Positions 7,932 to 16,413 of a stretch of DNA of 64,000 nucleotides are shown one piece after another (the first letter of the stretch is position 1; each line of letters starts with the position of its first letter). The notes beneath the pieces were generated by a model that saw only the letters and a program-made list of their open reading frames with translations, did not search any database and was not told the DNA's origin. The stretch covers positions 52,910-116,909 of the forward strand of contig CABUDS010000001.1 in NCBI GenBank assembly GCA_902490405.1, written 5' to 3'. Source of the DNA: an uncultured Collinsella sp. GTDB taxonomy: Bacteria; Actinomycetota; Coriobacteriia; Coriobacteriales; Coriobacteriaceae. Both the position numbers and the translations under genes were made by a program.

Positions 7932-8921
7932 CTATGCTTGAGCGGCCAGTTCGGCCTTAGCTTTCTTCAACATGGCGTCGAGATCCTCGGAGGAATCCGA
8001 AGGAACCTTGCGGACCTCGAACTTGACGCCCTTGGCCTTGAGAGCCTCGATGGTCTTGACATCGTCATCGCCCATGGCGACAGCGTTGGTGACGACGACC
8101 TTGCCCTTGGAGTGGGCCATGGAACCGATGTTGGCTTCCTTGATGTCGACGCCGGCCTCGATGGCCCTGAGCAGATCCTGCGGGTTCTCGAACAGCAGCA
8201 TCGCCTTGGTGTCGCCAAAGCGCGTGTCCTTGACGACCTCGGCCATCTTCTTGATAGGCACGACGTTGGCGTGGACTCCCGGAGGGGCAGCCTGCTCGAT
8301 CATGGTCTTGCGGAGCTCGTCGTGAGCAACGCCGTCGGAGACCACGATGATGCGGTTGGGGTTGATCTGCTTGGTCCACGTGGTGGCCACCTGACCATGC
8401 AGCAGACGCGTGTCGATACGGACGTGGGCGATCTTGATGTGCCCATCGCCGATGACCGTTCCCGGAGGAATGGCACCCGCAGGAGCAGCGGCGGCCGCAG
8501 CCGGCTTCTTCTCCTCGGGCTCCAGAGACTCGGGCTTGACGCGCACGCCGGCCTTAGCCTCAGTCACGAGATGTTTTGCGATCGCATGTGCAGTGTTCTT
8601 TGCGTCAAAGCGCTGCGAATATGCCTCGATGAGCATAGGCAGGTTGACACCGGTGACGATAGCCCAGGAATCATGGCCCTCGATGAGACCGCTGATCTGG
8701 TTGAAGGGCGTGCCGCCCCACAGATCAACGAGGAAGAGCACCTGCTCCTGGTCCTCGAAGGAAGCGACTGCTTCCTCGACCTTGGCTCGGAAGTCGTCGG
8801 GGCCCATGCTCGGCTCGAGCGAGACCACGGCTACAGACGGCTGATCGCCAAAGACCATCGAGCCCGTCTGCTTGATTCCAGCCGCCAAGTCACCATGGCT
8901 AGCAAGAACAATACTTACCAT
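7932..8921 (-). CDS. manX: PTS mannose-family EIIAB fusion
   Basis: Cytoplasmic phosphotransfer protein, 329 residues. The IIA domain carries His9 (IVLASHGDLAAG), accepting phosphate from HPr. A linker rich in Glu, Pro and Ala (about 128-158) joins it to the IIB domain with its phospho-His175 (DTRLLHGQVATTW). ATG 8921 was chosen because AAGGAGG lies seven bases ahead; a GTG one codon earlier is possible. First gene of the operon, so the promoter must lie in 8922-9240. The IIA-IIB fusion is the usual ManX arrangement. Confidence 0.94.
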   Translation of the reverse strand: MVSIVLASHGDLAAGIKQTGSMVFGDQPSVAVVSLEPSMGPDDFRAKVEEAVASFEDQEQVLFLVDLWGGTPFNQISGLIEGHDSWAIVTGVNLPMLIEAYSQRFDAKNTAHAIAKHLVTEAKAGVRVKPESLEPEEKKPAAAAAAPAGAIPPGTVIGDGHIKIAHVRIDTRLLHGQVATTWTKQINPNRIIVVSDGVAHDELRKTMIEQAAPPGVHANVVPIKKMAEVVKDTRFGDTKAMLLFENPQDLLRAIEAGVDIKEANIGSMAHSKGKVVVTNAVAMGDDDVKTIEALKAKGVKFEVRKVPSDSSEDLDAMLKKAKAELAAQA

Positions 8922-9240
8922 CACATAACCTCCTTTTTGTCTACGTAATTCCTACACGACAGTTATGGAGTATAGCTGCAAATACAGCAGAATTGTTTGA
9001 AAAACTGCAAAAGGTAGCATTATTTGTTTAAACGTCTTGTTTTGTTACAAGCTGATTACATTCCAGTATTTTGGCTGATTTGCTGCTGAGGATTGATAGC
9101 TGATCTATTTACATGACCGAATTGAGCACGCTGTTCATTATTGCCGGTTTTAAACAGACACAAATGTGCTCGGGTTGAGGCTATTTCGTTTAAACAGATG
9201 ATGCTTGACTAATGGTAAGAAATATGCTCTAGCAAAGTAA
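8922..9240 (-). promoter_or_regulatory. man PTS promoter region with GTTTAAAC-type sites
   Basis: AT-rich non-coding DNA upstream of the PTS operon. GTTTAAAC occurs near 9028 and near 9189, and a related TTTTAAAC near 9149, spaced as possible operator sites. I see no enhancer-type sigma-54 promoter that I would trust. Which regulator binds is unknown; the words resemble the GTAAAC/GTTTAC sites before the EIIBC gene at 60.2 kb. Confidence 0.4.
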
Positions 9241-9290
9241 TCGTTGGGGACGTTCTTTAATGACTAGTCATTTAAGAACGTCCCCAACGA
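9241..9290. repeat. 50-bp palindrome between hypA and the man promoter
   Basis: A near-perfect inverted repeat: TCGTTGGGGACGTTCTT, centre TAATGACTAGTCATTT, then AAGAACGTCCCCAACGA. It ends six bases after the hypA stop, so it may terminate hypA. Related pieces (GTCCCCAACGAC, TTTAAGAACG) recur at 48955-48995 and 63767-63800. Confidence 0.75.
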
Positions 9291-9295
9291 CTAAG

Positions 9296-9724
9296 TTAGG
9301 CGATATGGAGGGGGTTGGCGGCGTCGACGGCATCGGGGGCATCGGAGAGGCCGTCGGGGGCAGCGTCTGTCGGGTCCTCGTCGGGGGTCTCGATCTGCTT
9401 GATCATGACCTCCTGGCCCTGCAGCAGATAGGTCTCGCCGCTACCGCAATGGGGGCAGGTCTTGCCGTGCTCGACCGTCGCGTAGTCGCAGCCGCACGCC
9501 TCGCAATGCGTCACGGCCTCGACAGGCTCCACAATAAGCTCCGCGCCCTGCGTGATAGGCTTTTTATCTGCCGCCCAGCGCCAAGCATCAAGCAGCAGAT
9601 CGGGAACGACGCCCGAGACCTCGCCCAGGAGCAGCGTCACGCTCGAAACGCGACTCACGCCATTGGCGCGCGCCACATTCTCGACATCGCGAATGATGTG
9701 ATAGACAATCCCGAGCTCGTGCAC
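9296..9724 (-). CDS. hypA: Hydrogenase/urease nickel chaperone HypA
   Basis: Small metallochaperone that delivers nickel to the NiFe-hydrogenase large subunit. The start is GTG (MHELGIV) after GGAAGG; it keeps the required N-terminal Met-His-Glu with the nickel ligand His2. Zinc site Cys74, Cys77, Cys90, Cys93 (CEACGCD and CPHC). At 142 residues it is longer than the usual 115, owing to an acidic tail (PDEDPTDAAPDGLSDAPDAV). It is separated from the other hyp genes (42.9-47.9 kb) by over 30 kb and lies downstream of the flavin oxidoreductase gene. hypB, its usual partner, is not in the window. Confidence 0.93.
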   Translation of the reverse strand: MHELGIVYHIIRDVENVARANGVSRVSSVTLLLGEVSGVVPDLLLDAWRWAADKKPITQGAELIVEPVEAVTHCEACGCDYATVEHGKTCPHCGSGETYLLQGQEVMIKQIETPDEDPTDAAPDGLSDAPDAVDAANPLHIA

Positions 9725-9918
9725 TTTATATTCCTTCCGCCGTTCTACCGAACGGCGGTCGGCTTGACGCTGCGCGAGCCCCAGACGGGCGATCTGCCTT
9801 TCAATCGTCGGGCATGGGCAAAAGCCCTATGCCCTCCTCTTTCAAGGCACCTCGCCACGCCTGGGACTCGCTCGCTGTCCAACCGCTCTCTGCGCCGTTC
9901 TCCTGCTTGTTGCGTTTC

Positions 9919-12696
9919 TTACTTCTTCCCGAATTTGATCTTGATCGCACGCTTGAGCGCGTACTTGCCCAGGCTCGGGAGCTTTTGCTCGTATTTGACC
10001 ATCGTGGAGCACTCGGGGCGATCGCGATCCAGATGGATGGCATCGAACGCGCACTTGGTGGTGCACAGGCCGCAGCCGATGCACTTGTTGGGGTCGACGA
10101 TTGAGGCACCGCAGCCAAGGCAACGGGCGGTCTCGGCGCGCACCTGCTCTTCGTTAAAGGTCTCGACGTACTCGCTGAAGGGCGCGGCCTTCTCGCGCTC
10201 GTGGTCCACGTGGGCAACCTCACGGCTCGCGTTGTCATAGCTCTCGATCACGACATCGTCGCGGTCGAGCGCGGCGTAGCGGCGCTGGTTGCGGCCGATG
10301 GTGAGCGTGGAGCCCGGCTGCACAAAGCGATGGATGGACACGGCGGCCTCGTGACCGGCGGCGATGGCGTCGATAGCAAAGCTGGGACCGGTGTAGACGT
10401 CGCCGCCCACAAAGATGTCGGGCTCGGCGGTCTGGTACGTCTGCGGATCGGCAAGGGCACCCTGACTGCGGCCGAGCTCCACCTTGGAGCCAGCCAGCAG
10501 GTCGCCCCACACAATGGACTGGCCAATCGACATGACGACACGGTCGGCATCGACACGGCGCAAGTCGTTCTCGTCATACTCGGGCGCAAAACGGCCCTCG
10601 TCGTCAAAGACACGCGTGCAGCGCTTAAAGGTGATACCGCACACACGACCGGCCTCGTCCAGGTGAATCTCCTTGGGGCCCCAGCCGCAGCTAATGTGCG
10701 CGCCGTCCTCAATGGCCTCGCGACGCTCCTCCTCGCTGGCAGGCATCTTGACCTCGTTCTCCAGGCAGAACATCTCAACGTGCTCGGAACCCAGACGGCA
10801 GGCGTTGCGCGCGACATCGATGGCCACGTTGCCGCCGCCCACCACGATGGTGCGCCCGGGCAGCGCGTCGATCTTGCCGCTGTTGACCTCGCGCAAAAAG
10901 TCGACGGCCACGGTCACGTCCTCGGCATCCTCGCCCGGAATACCGGCAAGGCGGCCACCCTGGCAGCCAATGGCCACGTAAAAGGCTTTAAAGCCCTGCG
11001 CGCGAAGCTCGTCGAGCGTCACATCGCGACCGACCTCCACGCCATAGCGGAACTCGGCGCCCATCAGGCGAATGACCTCGACCTCGGCCTCGATAACGTC
11101 CTTCTGCAGCTTAAAGCTGGGAATGCCGTAGGTGAGCATGCCGCCCGGGCGCTCGTTTTTCTCGAACACGACGGGCTTGTAGCCCTTCTCGGCCAGATAG
11201 AAAGCGCAGGACAGACCGGCCGGACCGGCGCCGATGATGGCGATCTTCTGGTCGAAGCCGCCGGCACGCGTCGGGGTCACCACAGGTGGGACATAGCGAG
11301 TCGCGGCATCCAGATCGCGCTGGGCGATAAACTTCTTGACCTCGTCGATGGCCACGGCCTCGTCCACGCGACCGCGGGTGCAGGCATCCTCACAGCGGCG
11401 GTTGCACACACGGCCGCAGATAGCGGGCAACGGGTTCTCGCGCTTGATGAGCGCCAACGCCTCGTCATAGCGGCCCTGCGCCGCGAGCTTCAAATAGCCC
11501 TGAACGGCAACGTGCGCGGGGCAGGCCGTCTTGCAGGGAGCGGTGCCGGACTCATGCGTCTCGATACGGTTGTCGTTGCGGTAGTTGGGCGACCACTTGG
11601 TGTGGTCCCACTTGGTGGCATCGGGCAGCTCCTGGCGCGGATACTCGGGCACCTGTCCGCCAGCCTTTTTGCTACAGAGCTTCTGGCCCAGTTTGGCGGC
11701 GCCGGCCGGACACACCTCAACGCAGCGACCGCAGGCCACGCACTTGTCCTTCTCGACCTTGGCGACGTAGGCCGAGCGCGACAGGTTGGGCGTGTTGAAC
11801 AGCTGCGAAGTGCGCAGGGCGTAGCACACGTTGACGTTGCAGTTGCAGATGGCGAAGATTTTGTTCTCACCGTCGATGTTGGTGATCTGGTGCACAAAGC
11901 CGTTGTCCTCGGCCTGGCGCAGGATGTCGTAGACCTCCTCGCGCGTCACATAATGGCCGCGGTCGGTCTCGACCACGTAGTCGGCCATATCGCCCACGGC
12001 GATGCACCAATCGGCCGGGTCGTCGGCGCAGCCCTCTCCCATCACGCGACGGCTCGCGCGGCAGCTGCAGGTGCTAGCGGCATACTTACCTTCGTATTTG
12101 TCGAGCCAATGCTCGATATGCTCGATCGGCACCGAGGTGCTCGCGGCATCGATGGCCTTCTCGACCGGAATGACATGCATGCCGATGCCGGCACCGCCGG
12201 GCGGCACCATCGGCGTGGCCTTGGACAGCGGTCCCTTGGACGCCTGCTCAAAGAACTTGGCATAGACCGGATGCTCCTCGAGCTGGCTCACGCGCATGTT
12301 GAGGAACTCGGCGGAACCCGGCACCAGCATGGGCAGCACCCACTGCTTGGCGCGCTCGGGGTTTTCCCAGTTGTACTCGAGCAGACCCGTGTAGCTCATG
12401 TCGTCGAGCATTTTTTCGATATCGGCCTCGGGCATGCCGGTGAGCTTGACCATCTCGGGCAGCGTATAGGGACGGCGCATCTTCATCTTGCAGAGCACTT
12501 CGGCCTGCTCGTCGGTTGCGGCCTCGGCAAACGACCAGTACTCGTAGCCCAGCAGCTCGTCGCGGTGCAGCAGGCGGTTGGTGCAGTGCTCACACAGTTT
12601 GACGATGGCCTCGCGCGGATGCTCCGGTATCGGCGGCACGAACTCCGCGCCGATATCGGGCTCGGTATAGCTAATCCCCGGTCCGTTGAGAATCAT
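9919..12696 (-). CDS. Multi-cluster FAD/NAD(P) oxidoreductase (GltD-like) with ferredoxin domains
   Basis: A 925-residue soluble redox enzyme. Order seen: an N-terminal winged-helix-like segment (about 60-110), a cysteine cluster CSCRASRR...C and NCNVNVC (about 215-300), a ferredoxin motif CVACGRCVEVCPAG (about 315-330), a GltD-type Fe-S helical domain (CKTACPAHVAVQGYL; CGRVCNRRCEDAC), an FAD-binding IIGAGPAGLSC near 480, an NAD(P)-binding IVVGGGNVAIDVA near 600, and a C-terminal ferredoxin (CLGCGASI, CIGCGLCTTKC) near 870. Family knowledge suggests NAD(P)H:ferredoxin-type electron transfer, often as a subunit for a partner enzyme; the substrate is unknown. Start MILNGPG chosen for AGAAGGGA upstream. 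Divergent from a TetR gene that probably controls it. hypA lies downstream. Confidence 0.85.
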   Translation of the reverse strand: MILNGPGISYTEPDIGAEFVPPIPEHPREAIVKLCEHCTNRLLHRDELLGYEYWSFAEAATDEQAEVLCKMKMRRPYTLPEMVKLTGMPEADIEKMLDDMSYTGLLEYNWENPERAKQWVLPMLVPGSAEFLNMRVSQLEEHPVYAKFFEQASKGPLSKATPMVPPGGAGIGMHVIPVEKAIDAASTSVPIEHIEHWLDKYEGKYAASTCSCRASRRVMGEGCADDPADWCIAVGDMADYVVETDRGHYVTREEVYDILRQAEDNGFVHQITNIDGENKIFAICNCNVNVCYALRTSQLFNTPNLSRSAYVAKVEKDKCVACGRCVEVCPAGAAKLGQKLCSKKAGGQVPEYPRQELPDATKWDHTKWSPNYRNDNRIETHESGTAPCKTACPAHVAVQGYLKLAAQGRYDEALALIKRENPLPAICGRVCNRRCEDACTRGRVDEAVAIDEVKKFIAQRDLDAATRYVPPVVTPTRAGGFDQKIAIIGAGPAGLSCAFYLAEKGYKPVVFEKNERPGGMLTYGIPSFKLQKDVIEAEVEVIRLMGAEFRYGVEVGRDVTLDELRAQGFKAFYVAIGCQGGRLAGIPGEDAEDVTVAVDFLREVNSGKIDALPGRTIVVGGGNVAIDVARNACRLGSEHVEMFCLENEVKMPASEEERREAIEDGAHISCGWGPKEIHLDEAGRVCGITFKRCTRVFDDEGRFAPEYDENDLRRVDADRVVMSIGQSIVWGDLLAGSKVELGRSQGALADPQTYQTAEPDIFVGGDVYTGPSFAIDAIAAGHEAAVSIHRFVQPGSTLTIGRNQRRYAALDRDDVVIESYDNASREVAHVDHEREKAAPFSEYVETFNEEQVRAETARCLGCGASIVDPNKCIGCGLCTTKCAFDAIHLDRDRPECSTMVKYEQKLPSLGKYALKRAIKIKFGKK

Positions 12697-12803
12697 AGTC
12701 GTCCCTTCTCTTGCCACAGCCCGGCGAGACCGCAGCGCCCCTCTTTTTTGCAGGCCGGGCATGCCCCCATGCCTTTCACCCGCCATTGTTGACATTGTGT
12801 CAA

Positions 12804-12860
12804 AAATAGTATTGACGAACCGTCAACAATATTCAAGACTGTTAGGCGAACGGTCAGGCA
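12804..12860. promoter_or_regulatory. Candidate TetR operators in the divergent promoter
   Basis: Between the oxidoreductase and TetR genes are two related sites: TTGACGAACCGTCAAC at about 12811-12826 (inverted repeat TTGACG/CGTCAA) and TTAGGCGAACGGTCAGGC at about 12841-12858. Shared core CGAAC(C/G)GTCA. Placement in the only divergent promoter suits autoregulation plus control of the oxidoreductase. Confidence 0.55.
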
Positions 12861-12884
12861 AAAGAGGATGAAAGGCGGCAAAAC

Positions 12885-13547
12885 ATGGGCAACAACGCAG
12901 CAGATATCTCTGTGGTCGATGCCGTCCCCGCATCCGATAGCGCGGCAAAACGCCTGACGGGCGACGAGCGCCGTCGCGAGATCCTCGCCGCTGTGCGCGC
13001 CGTGAGCGCCGAGCTTGGTGTGTCCCATCTTTCGGTATCGGCCGTGACCAAGCGGGCTGGCTGCACGCGTTCGCTGTTCTACCACTACTTTGCCGATATG
13101 GATGCCGCCGTCACCGCCGTTATGGACGAGGCAATCGACGGCTTTATCGCCGAGCTCGAGCAGTGGAACGCCAGCCGCACGGTTGGCGACATCGAAGGCG
13201 CACTCGACACCGTTGCTCCGCTCTTTAAGCGCCTGGTCGTGAGCGGCCACGAGTTGCCGAGCACGCTCACCTCGAGCAGCGGCGCGCTCTACGGCGGCTT
13301 TTTGCACAACGTGGTCCAGCGCGTGGCGCAGTATATCTGCGATACCACCGTGGTGGATTTTGTCGCCCATCATGAGCTACGCATCGACCATGTCTACGAG
13401 ACGTTCTACACCCTCATTATGGGGTTGTTGATGTATATCCGCACGCACCCCGATGTGCCCGACGAGACGGTCAAGGAAATCATCGCCTCGACACTCCACA
13501 TCGAGGGCTATACCGCCAAGTATCCGGAGCGCAAGCCCCAGAACTGA
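12885..13547 (+). CDS. TetR-family transcriptional regulator
   Basis: A 220-residue DNA-binding repressor. Helix-turn-helix at about 26-75 (RRREILAAVRAVSAELGVSH, then VTKRAGCTRSLFYHYFADMD), the standard TetR signature; the C-terminal ligand domain (LFKRLVVSGHELPSTLTSSSGA) matches no ligand class I recognise. It is transcribed away from the oxidoreductase and followed 63 bases later by the DUF5692 membrane gene, so these two are probably co-transcribed and all three form one regulon. Confidence 0.9.
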   Translation: MGNNAADISVVDAVPASDSAAKRLTGDERRREILAAVRAVSAELGVSHLSVSAVTKRAGCTRSLFYHYFADMDAAVTAVMDEAIDGFIAELEQWNASRTVGDIEGALDTVAPLFKRLVVSGHELPSTLTSSSGALYGGFLHNVVQRVAQYICDTTVVDFVAHHELRIDHVYETFYTLIMGLLMYIRTHPDVPDETVKEIIASTLHIEGYTAKYPERKPQN

Positions 13548-13610
13548 CGACATTTGGCCAAACTGCCCGCGATCAGAAGAGGGGCCGCGGGCGTGTGAAA
13601 GGAGAGCAGC

Positions 13611-14618
13611 ATGCTGTTCGATGTTTGGGGTAGCGATACCCTTATCCACTGGGCCGGCTGGGCCATGGTCTTTATTGGCCTGATCGTGCTCAACGAGGTC
13701 GGCCGCCGCACCAAGCTGGGCGCGGCAATCATCTTTGGCGTGGCTCCGCTGGCCATGACCATCTACTGCGTCGCTATCGCCATCGGCGTTTCGCAGGGCG
13801 CCGAGTGGGCGCTCACCAACCCCACCCATGTGTACCAGAACAGCTGGTTCCACTACGCCAAGGTCTACGCGGCGTTGGCCGGTTGCTGGGGCTTCATCGC
13901 CATTAAGTATCAGTGGGGCAAGATCGGCAAGGCGCACTGGTTCCGCGCGTGGCCGTTTGTGATCGTCGCCATCAACATCATGATCGCCGTCGTGTCCGAC
14001 TTTGAGAGCGCCTATCACTTCTTTGTCCTGGGCCAGTCCACTTGGGTCACCTCCGAAGGTGCTACGCAGCTTGCCGGCTGGAACAACGTGTTCAACGGCA
14101 TCGCCGGTATCATCAACATCTTCTGCATGACCGGTTGGTGGAGCGTCTACGCCTCCGAGGACAAGACCGACATGCTGTGGCCCGACATGACCTGGGTCTA
14201 CATCATCGCCTACGATATCTGGAACTTCTGCTACACCTACAACTGCCTGCCCGCCCACTCCTGGTTCTGCGGCTTTGCGCTGCTGCTGGCGCCCACCGTC
14301 GCCGCCTTTATCTGGAACAAGGGCGGTTGGATCCAGAACCGCGCCTTTACGCTGGCCATTTGGTGCATGTTTGCCCAGGTGTTCCCGTACTTCCAGGAGG
14401 AGTCCATCTTTGTGACCCACTCCACGCTCGACCCCAGCGCCGCTACTGCGGTCTCGATCGCCGCACTGGTCGCCAACATCGCCGCGATCATCTACATCGC
14501 CTACCGCGCCAAGAAGCTCGGCCGCAATCCCTACAAGCAGGATGTCTTTGAGGGCACCAGCGATTGGGAGAAGGCTACCGCTCGCCGCGCCAAGGTGGAT
14601 TACGCACACGCCGAGTAA
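13611..14618 (+). CDS. DUF5692 family membrane protein
   Basis: A 335-residue polytopic membrane protein with eight or nine hydrophobic segments and many tryptophans (MLFDVWGSDTLIHWAGWAMV; FHYAKVYAALAGCWGFIAIK; MTGWWSVYASEDKTDMLWPD). A conserved-looking acidic and histidine content lies between segments (WNFCYTYNCLPAHSW). AAAGGAGAG precedes the ATG. I recognise the family as DUF5692; its function is not established. Its position behind a TetR gene opposite a flavin oxidoreductase suggests transport or membrane electron transfer linked to that enzyme, which is inference only. Confidence 0.75.
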   Translation: MLFDVWGSDTLIHWAGWAMVFIGLIVLNEVGRRTKLGAAIIFGVAPLAMTIYCVAIAIGVSQGAEWALTNPTHVYQNSWFHYAKVYAALAGCWGFIAIKYQWGKIGKAHWFRAWPFVIVAINIMIAVVSDFESAYHFFVLGQSTWVTSEGATQLAGWNNVFNGIAGIINIFCMTGWWSVYASEDKTDMLWPDMTWVYIIAYDIWNFCYTYNCLPAHSWFCGFALLLAPTVAAFIWNKGGWIQNRAFTLAIWCMFAQVFPYFQEESIFVTHSTLDPSAATAVSIAALVANIAAIIYIAYRAKKLGRNPYKQDVFEGTSDWEKATARRAKVDYAHAE

Positions 14619-14685
14619 CATGTTTATTCTGTCCACATTTGAATGTAGGCAAACTTAGCCGATACCGCAATCGCGCGTCATGCGC

Positions 14686-14725
14686 AGCCCCGGAAAGCGA
14701 TTCGCCCGCTTTCCGGGGCTTTTTG
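14686..14725 (+). terminator. Terminator of the TetR-DUF5692 unit
   Basis: Perfect stem AGCCCCGGAAAGCG / CGCTTTCCGGGGCT followed by TTTTTG, about 70 bases after the DUF5692 stop. Confidence 0.88.
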
Positions 14726-14872
14726 TTGTTGCGCGCATTCACGCACATATTCCATTCGCACACACATTCAAAACCTCTCGCACAGATAAAATCAGATTTC
14801 CGATCGCCTGACAGCTCTATATGACCTTGTTTTTGGGTACATTGTTGTCCCGATATTGAGCTTGGGGGATAT

Positions 14873-16369
14873 ATGAAAGATGAGACGATGGGCCAAGAGG
14901 ATGCGACCCAAGATGCAGAAGCTTGCGCTGAGGCCTTGGAGAGCTTAGACCGGATTTCACTCGATGAGATTGCGTTTGACGATTCGGGCGTTGGTGTGCA
15001 GGATGAGCCGGAAGCCGAGGCGCAGTCCGATGATCAGGATGCAGACGACGTTGAGCCTGCCAAAGATGAGGCAGGTCACGAAGACACCGAAAGCGAGGCC
15101 GGCAATCAGCTCGAATCCGACACGGGCGAGGAAACCGTCTTGCTTGACAGCTTGCCGGCCGAGGATTCGCTGACCCGCGAGCTTCCTGGCCTGGGTTCCG
15201 CACCAGCCGTGGACGAGACCATCGCCATGGGCGATATTCCCCTTCCGTCCGTCCCCTCGGCACGCGAGGCCGAGGTTCGCCATCGCAAGATGTCGCCCAA
15301 GCGCCGCAATCTGATGGTCGCCGGTGTCGTGGCCGTCGCGCTCGTCGCCGGTGGTGCAGGCTATGCTGCCTGGAACGGATATCAGCAAGAGCAGGCTGCC
15401 GCTGTCGCCGCCAATGCCCACACGATGATGTCGGTGCAGATTGGCGTACATGCCGCGGGGCTCGACTGTTCCACCGGCTCCAAGATTCCCGTACAGGTAA
15501 GTGGCCAGGATTCTGACGGATCCTCCGTAAGCGAAACACTCTATGTTGACGAGCACGGCCGTGGCATCAAACTACTACCCGGTGACTACACGCTCTCCAT
15601 CGCTGCCTCCCCCATCGCGGCCGACGGCACCATCTATACCGTCCCGACCACCAAGACGCAGGTCACCGTTAAGAGCGATGGACAGGATTTAAGTGCCCAG
15701 GTCACCTTTAAGCTCAAGGTGCCTTCGGCCGACACGGTAACCGACGACCAGATCGATGCCGCCGCCAAATATGCCGAGGAGGGAGGCGCGAGCTCCTCCG
15801 CCACCGCCAAGGTGCTCCAGCAGGCGGCAACCGCGCGGCGCGACGCCGCCGTCAATGCCGTGAGCGCGCAAAAGGCACAGGCGGCCCGTGATGCCGACGC
15901 CCGTCACAAGGCAACCGACCTCTACCAGCTCGATATCCCCGTCGAGTGGTACGGCAAGGTCGAGACTTGGCAAAATGGCAGCACGCTATGCATCTATCTT
16001 GCCGGCGACAGCGATACGCCGATTGTGACGCTCGTCGCGGTGCGCGAGGGCGAGAGCTTTACGCCCGATGAAGGCGATACGGTTTTGGGTGCGGCCAACC
16101 TAGGCAACGGTTATACCGTCTACGCCAGCGGCCCCGTCTATCCGTACGTGGTGCCCCAGACCATCAACGGACGGACGCAGAATCCCGTGTCAACCTACCC
16201 CATGGACACGGCCATTGAGCTTGTCGAGCTCACGACCGGTAACCGCTACACCTATAGCCAGATCAAGAACGTACTGGTCGGCAAAGACGGCAAGGCCGAC
16301 GCTGCGACCAAGCTCGAGACCGACTACCTCGCCCAGATTCTCCTGCCGAGCATCAAGGCCCAGGACTAG
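14873..16369 (+). CDS. Membrane-anchored protein of unknown function, acidic N-terminus
   Basis: A 498-residue protein. Residues 1-140 are very acidic and low in complexity (EPEAEAQSDDQDADDVEPA), probably disordered and cytoplasmic. One membrane helix follows at about 143-165 (NLMVAGVVAVALVAGGAGYA) after a basic run (SPKRRN), so the remaining 330 residues face outward. The outer part contains an Ig-like or PEGA-like stretch (GIKLLPGDYTLSIAASPIAA), an alanine-rich helix (about 300-340) and a C-terminal domain with WYGKVETWQNGSTLCIYLAG. GGGGG precedes ATG. I do not recognise a family with a known role; cell-envelope function is likely from topology. Confidence 0.75.
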   Translation: MKDETMGQEDATQDAEACAEALESLDRISLDEIAFDDSGVGVQDEPEAEAQSDDQDADDVEPAKDEAGHEDTESEAGNQLESDTGEETVLLDSLPAEDSLTRELPGLGSAPAVDETIAMGDIPLPSVPSAREAEVRHRKMSPKRRNLMVAGVVAVALVAGGAGYAAWNGYQQEQAAAVAANAHTMMSVQIGVHAAGLDCSTGSKIPVQVSGQDSDGSSVSETLYVDEHGRGIKLLPGDYTLSIAASPIAADGTIYTVPTTKTQVTVKSDGQDLSAQVTFKLKVPSADTVTDDQIDAAAKYAEEGGASSSATAKVLQQAATARRDAAVNAVSAQKAQAARDADARHKATDLYQLDIPVEWYGKVETWQNGSTLCIYLAGDSDTPIVTLVAVREGESFTPDEGDTVLGAANLGNGYTVYASGPVYPYVVPQTINGRTQNPVSTYPMDTAIELVELTTGNRYTYSQIKNVLVGKDGKADAATKLETDYLAQILLPSIKAQD

Positions 16370-16413
16370 CGGACCATGACACCTGAGTCCTGGCCTCGCA
16401 AATCCATAGACGA

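Noticed and set aside
7065..8948. 627-codon plus-strand frame opposite the man PTS genes
   Set aside because: Antisense shadow of IIC and IIAB, which have clear family motifs and ribosome sites; the translation is rich in His, Asp and Arg without recognisable domains.
9801..9918. Possible small gene between the oxidoreductase gene and hypA (minus strand, ending at 9801)
   Set aside because: The frame reads plausibly but has no start codon after the oxidoreductase stop and no ribosome site.
10201..12792. 863-codon plus-strand frame opposite the oxidoreductase gene
   Set aside because: Complement of a high-GC coding sequence; no domain and no ribosome site, while the minus frame has cysteine clusters and nucleotide motifs.
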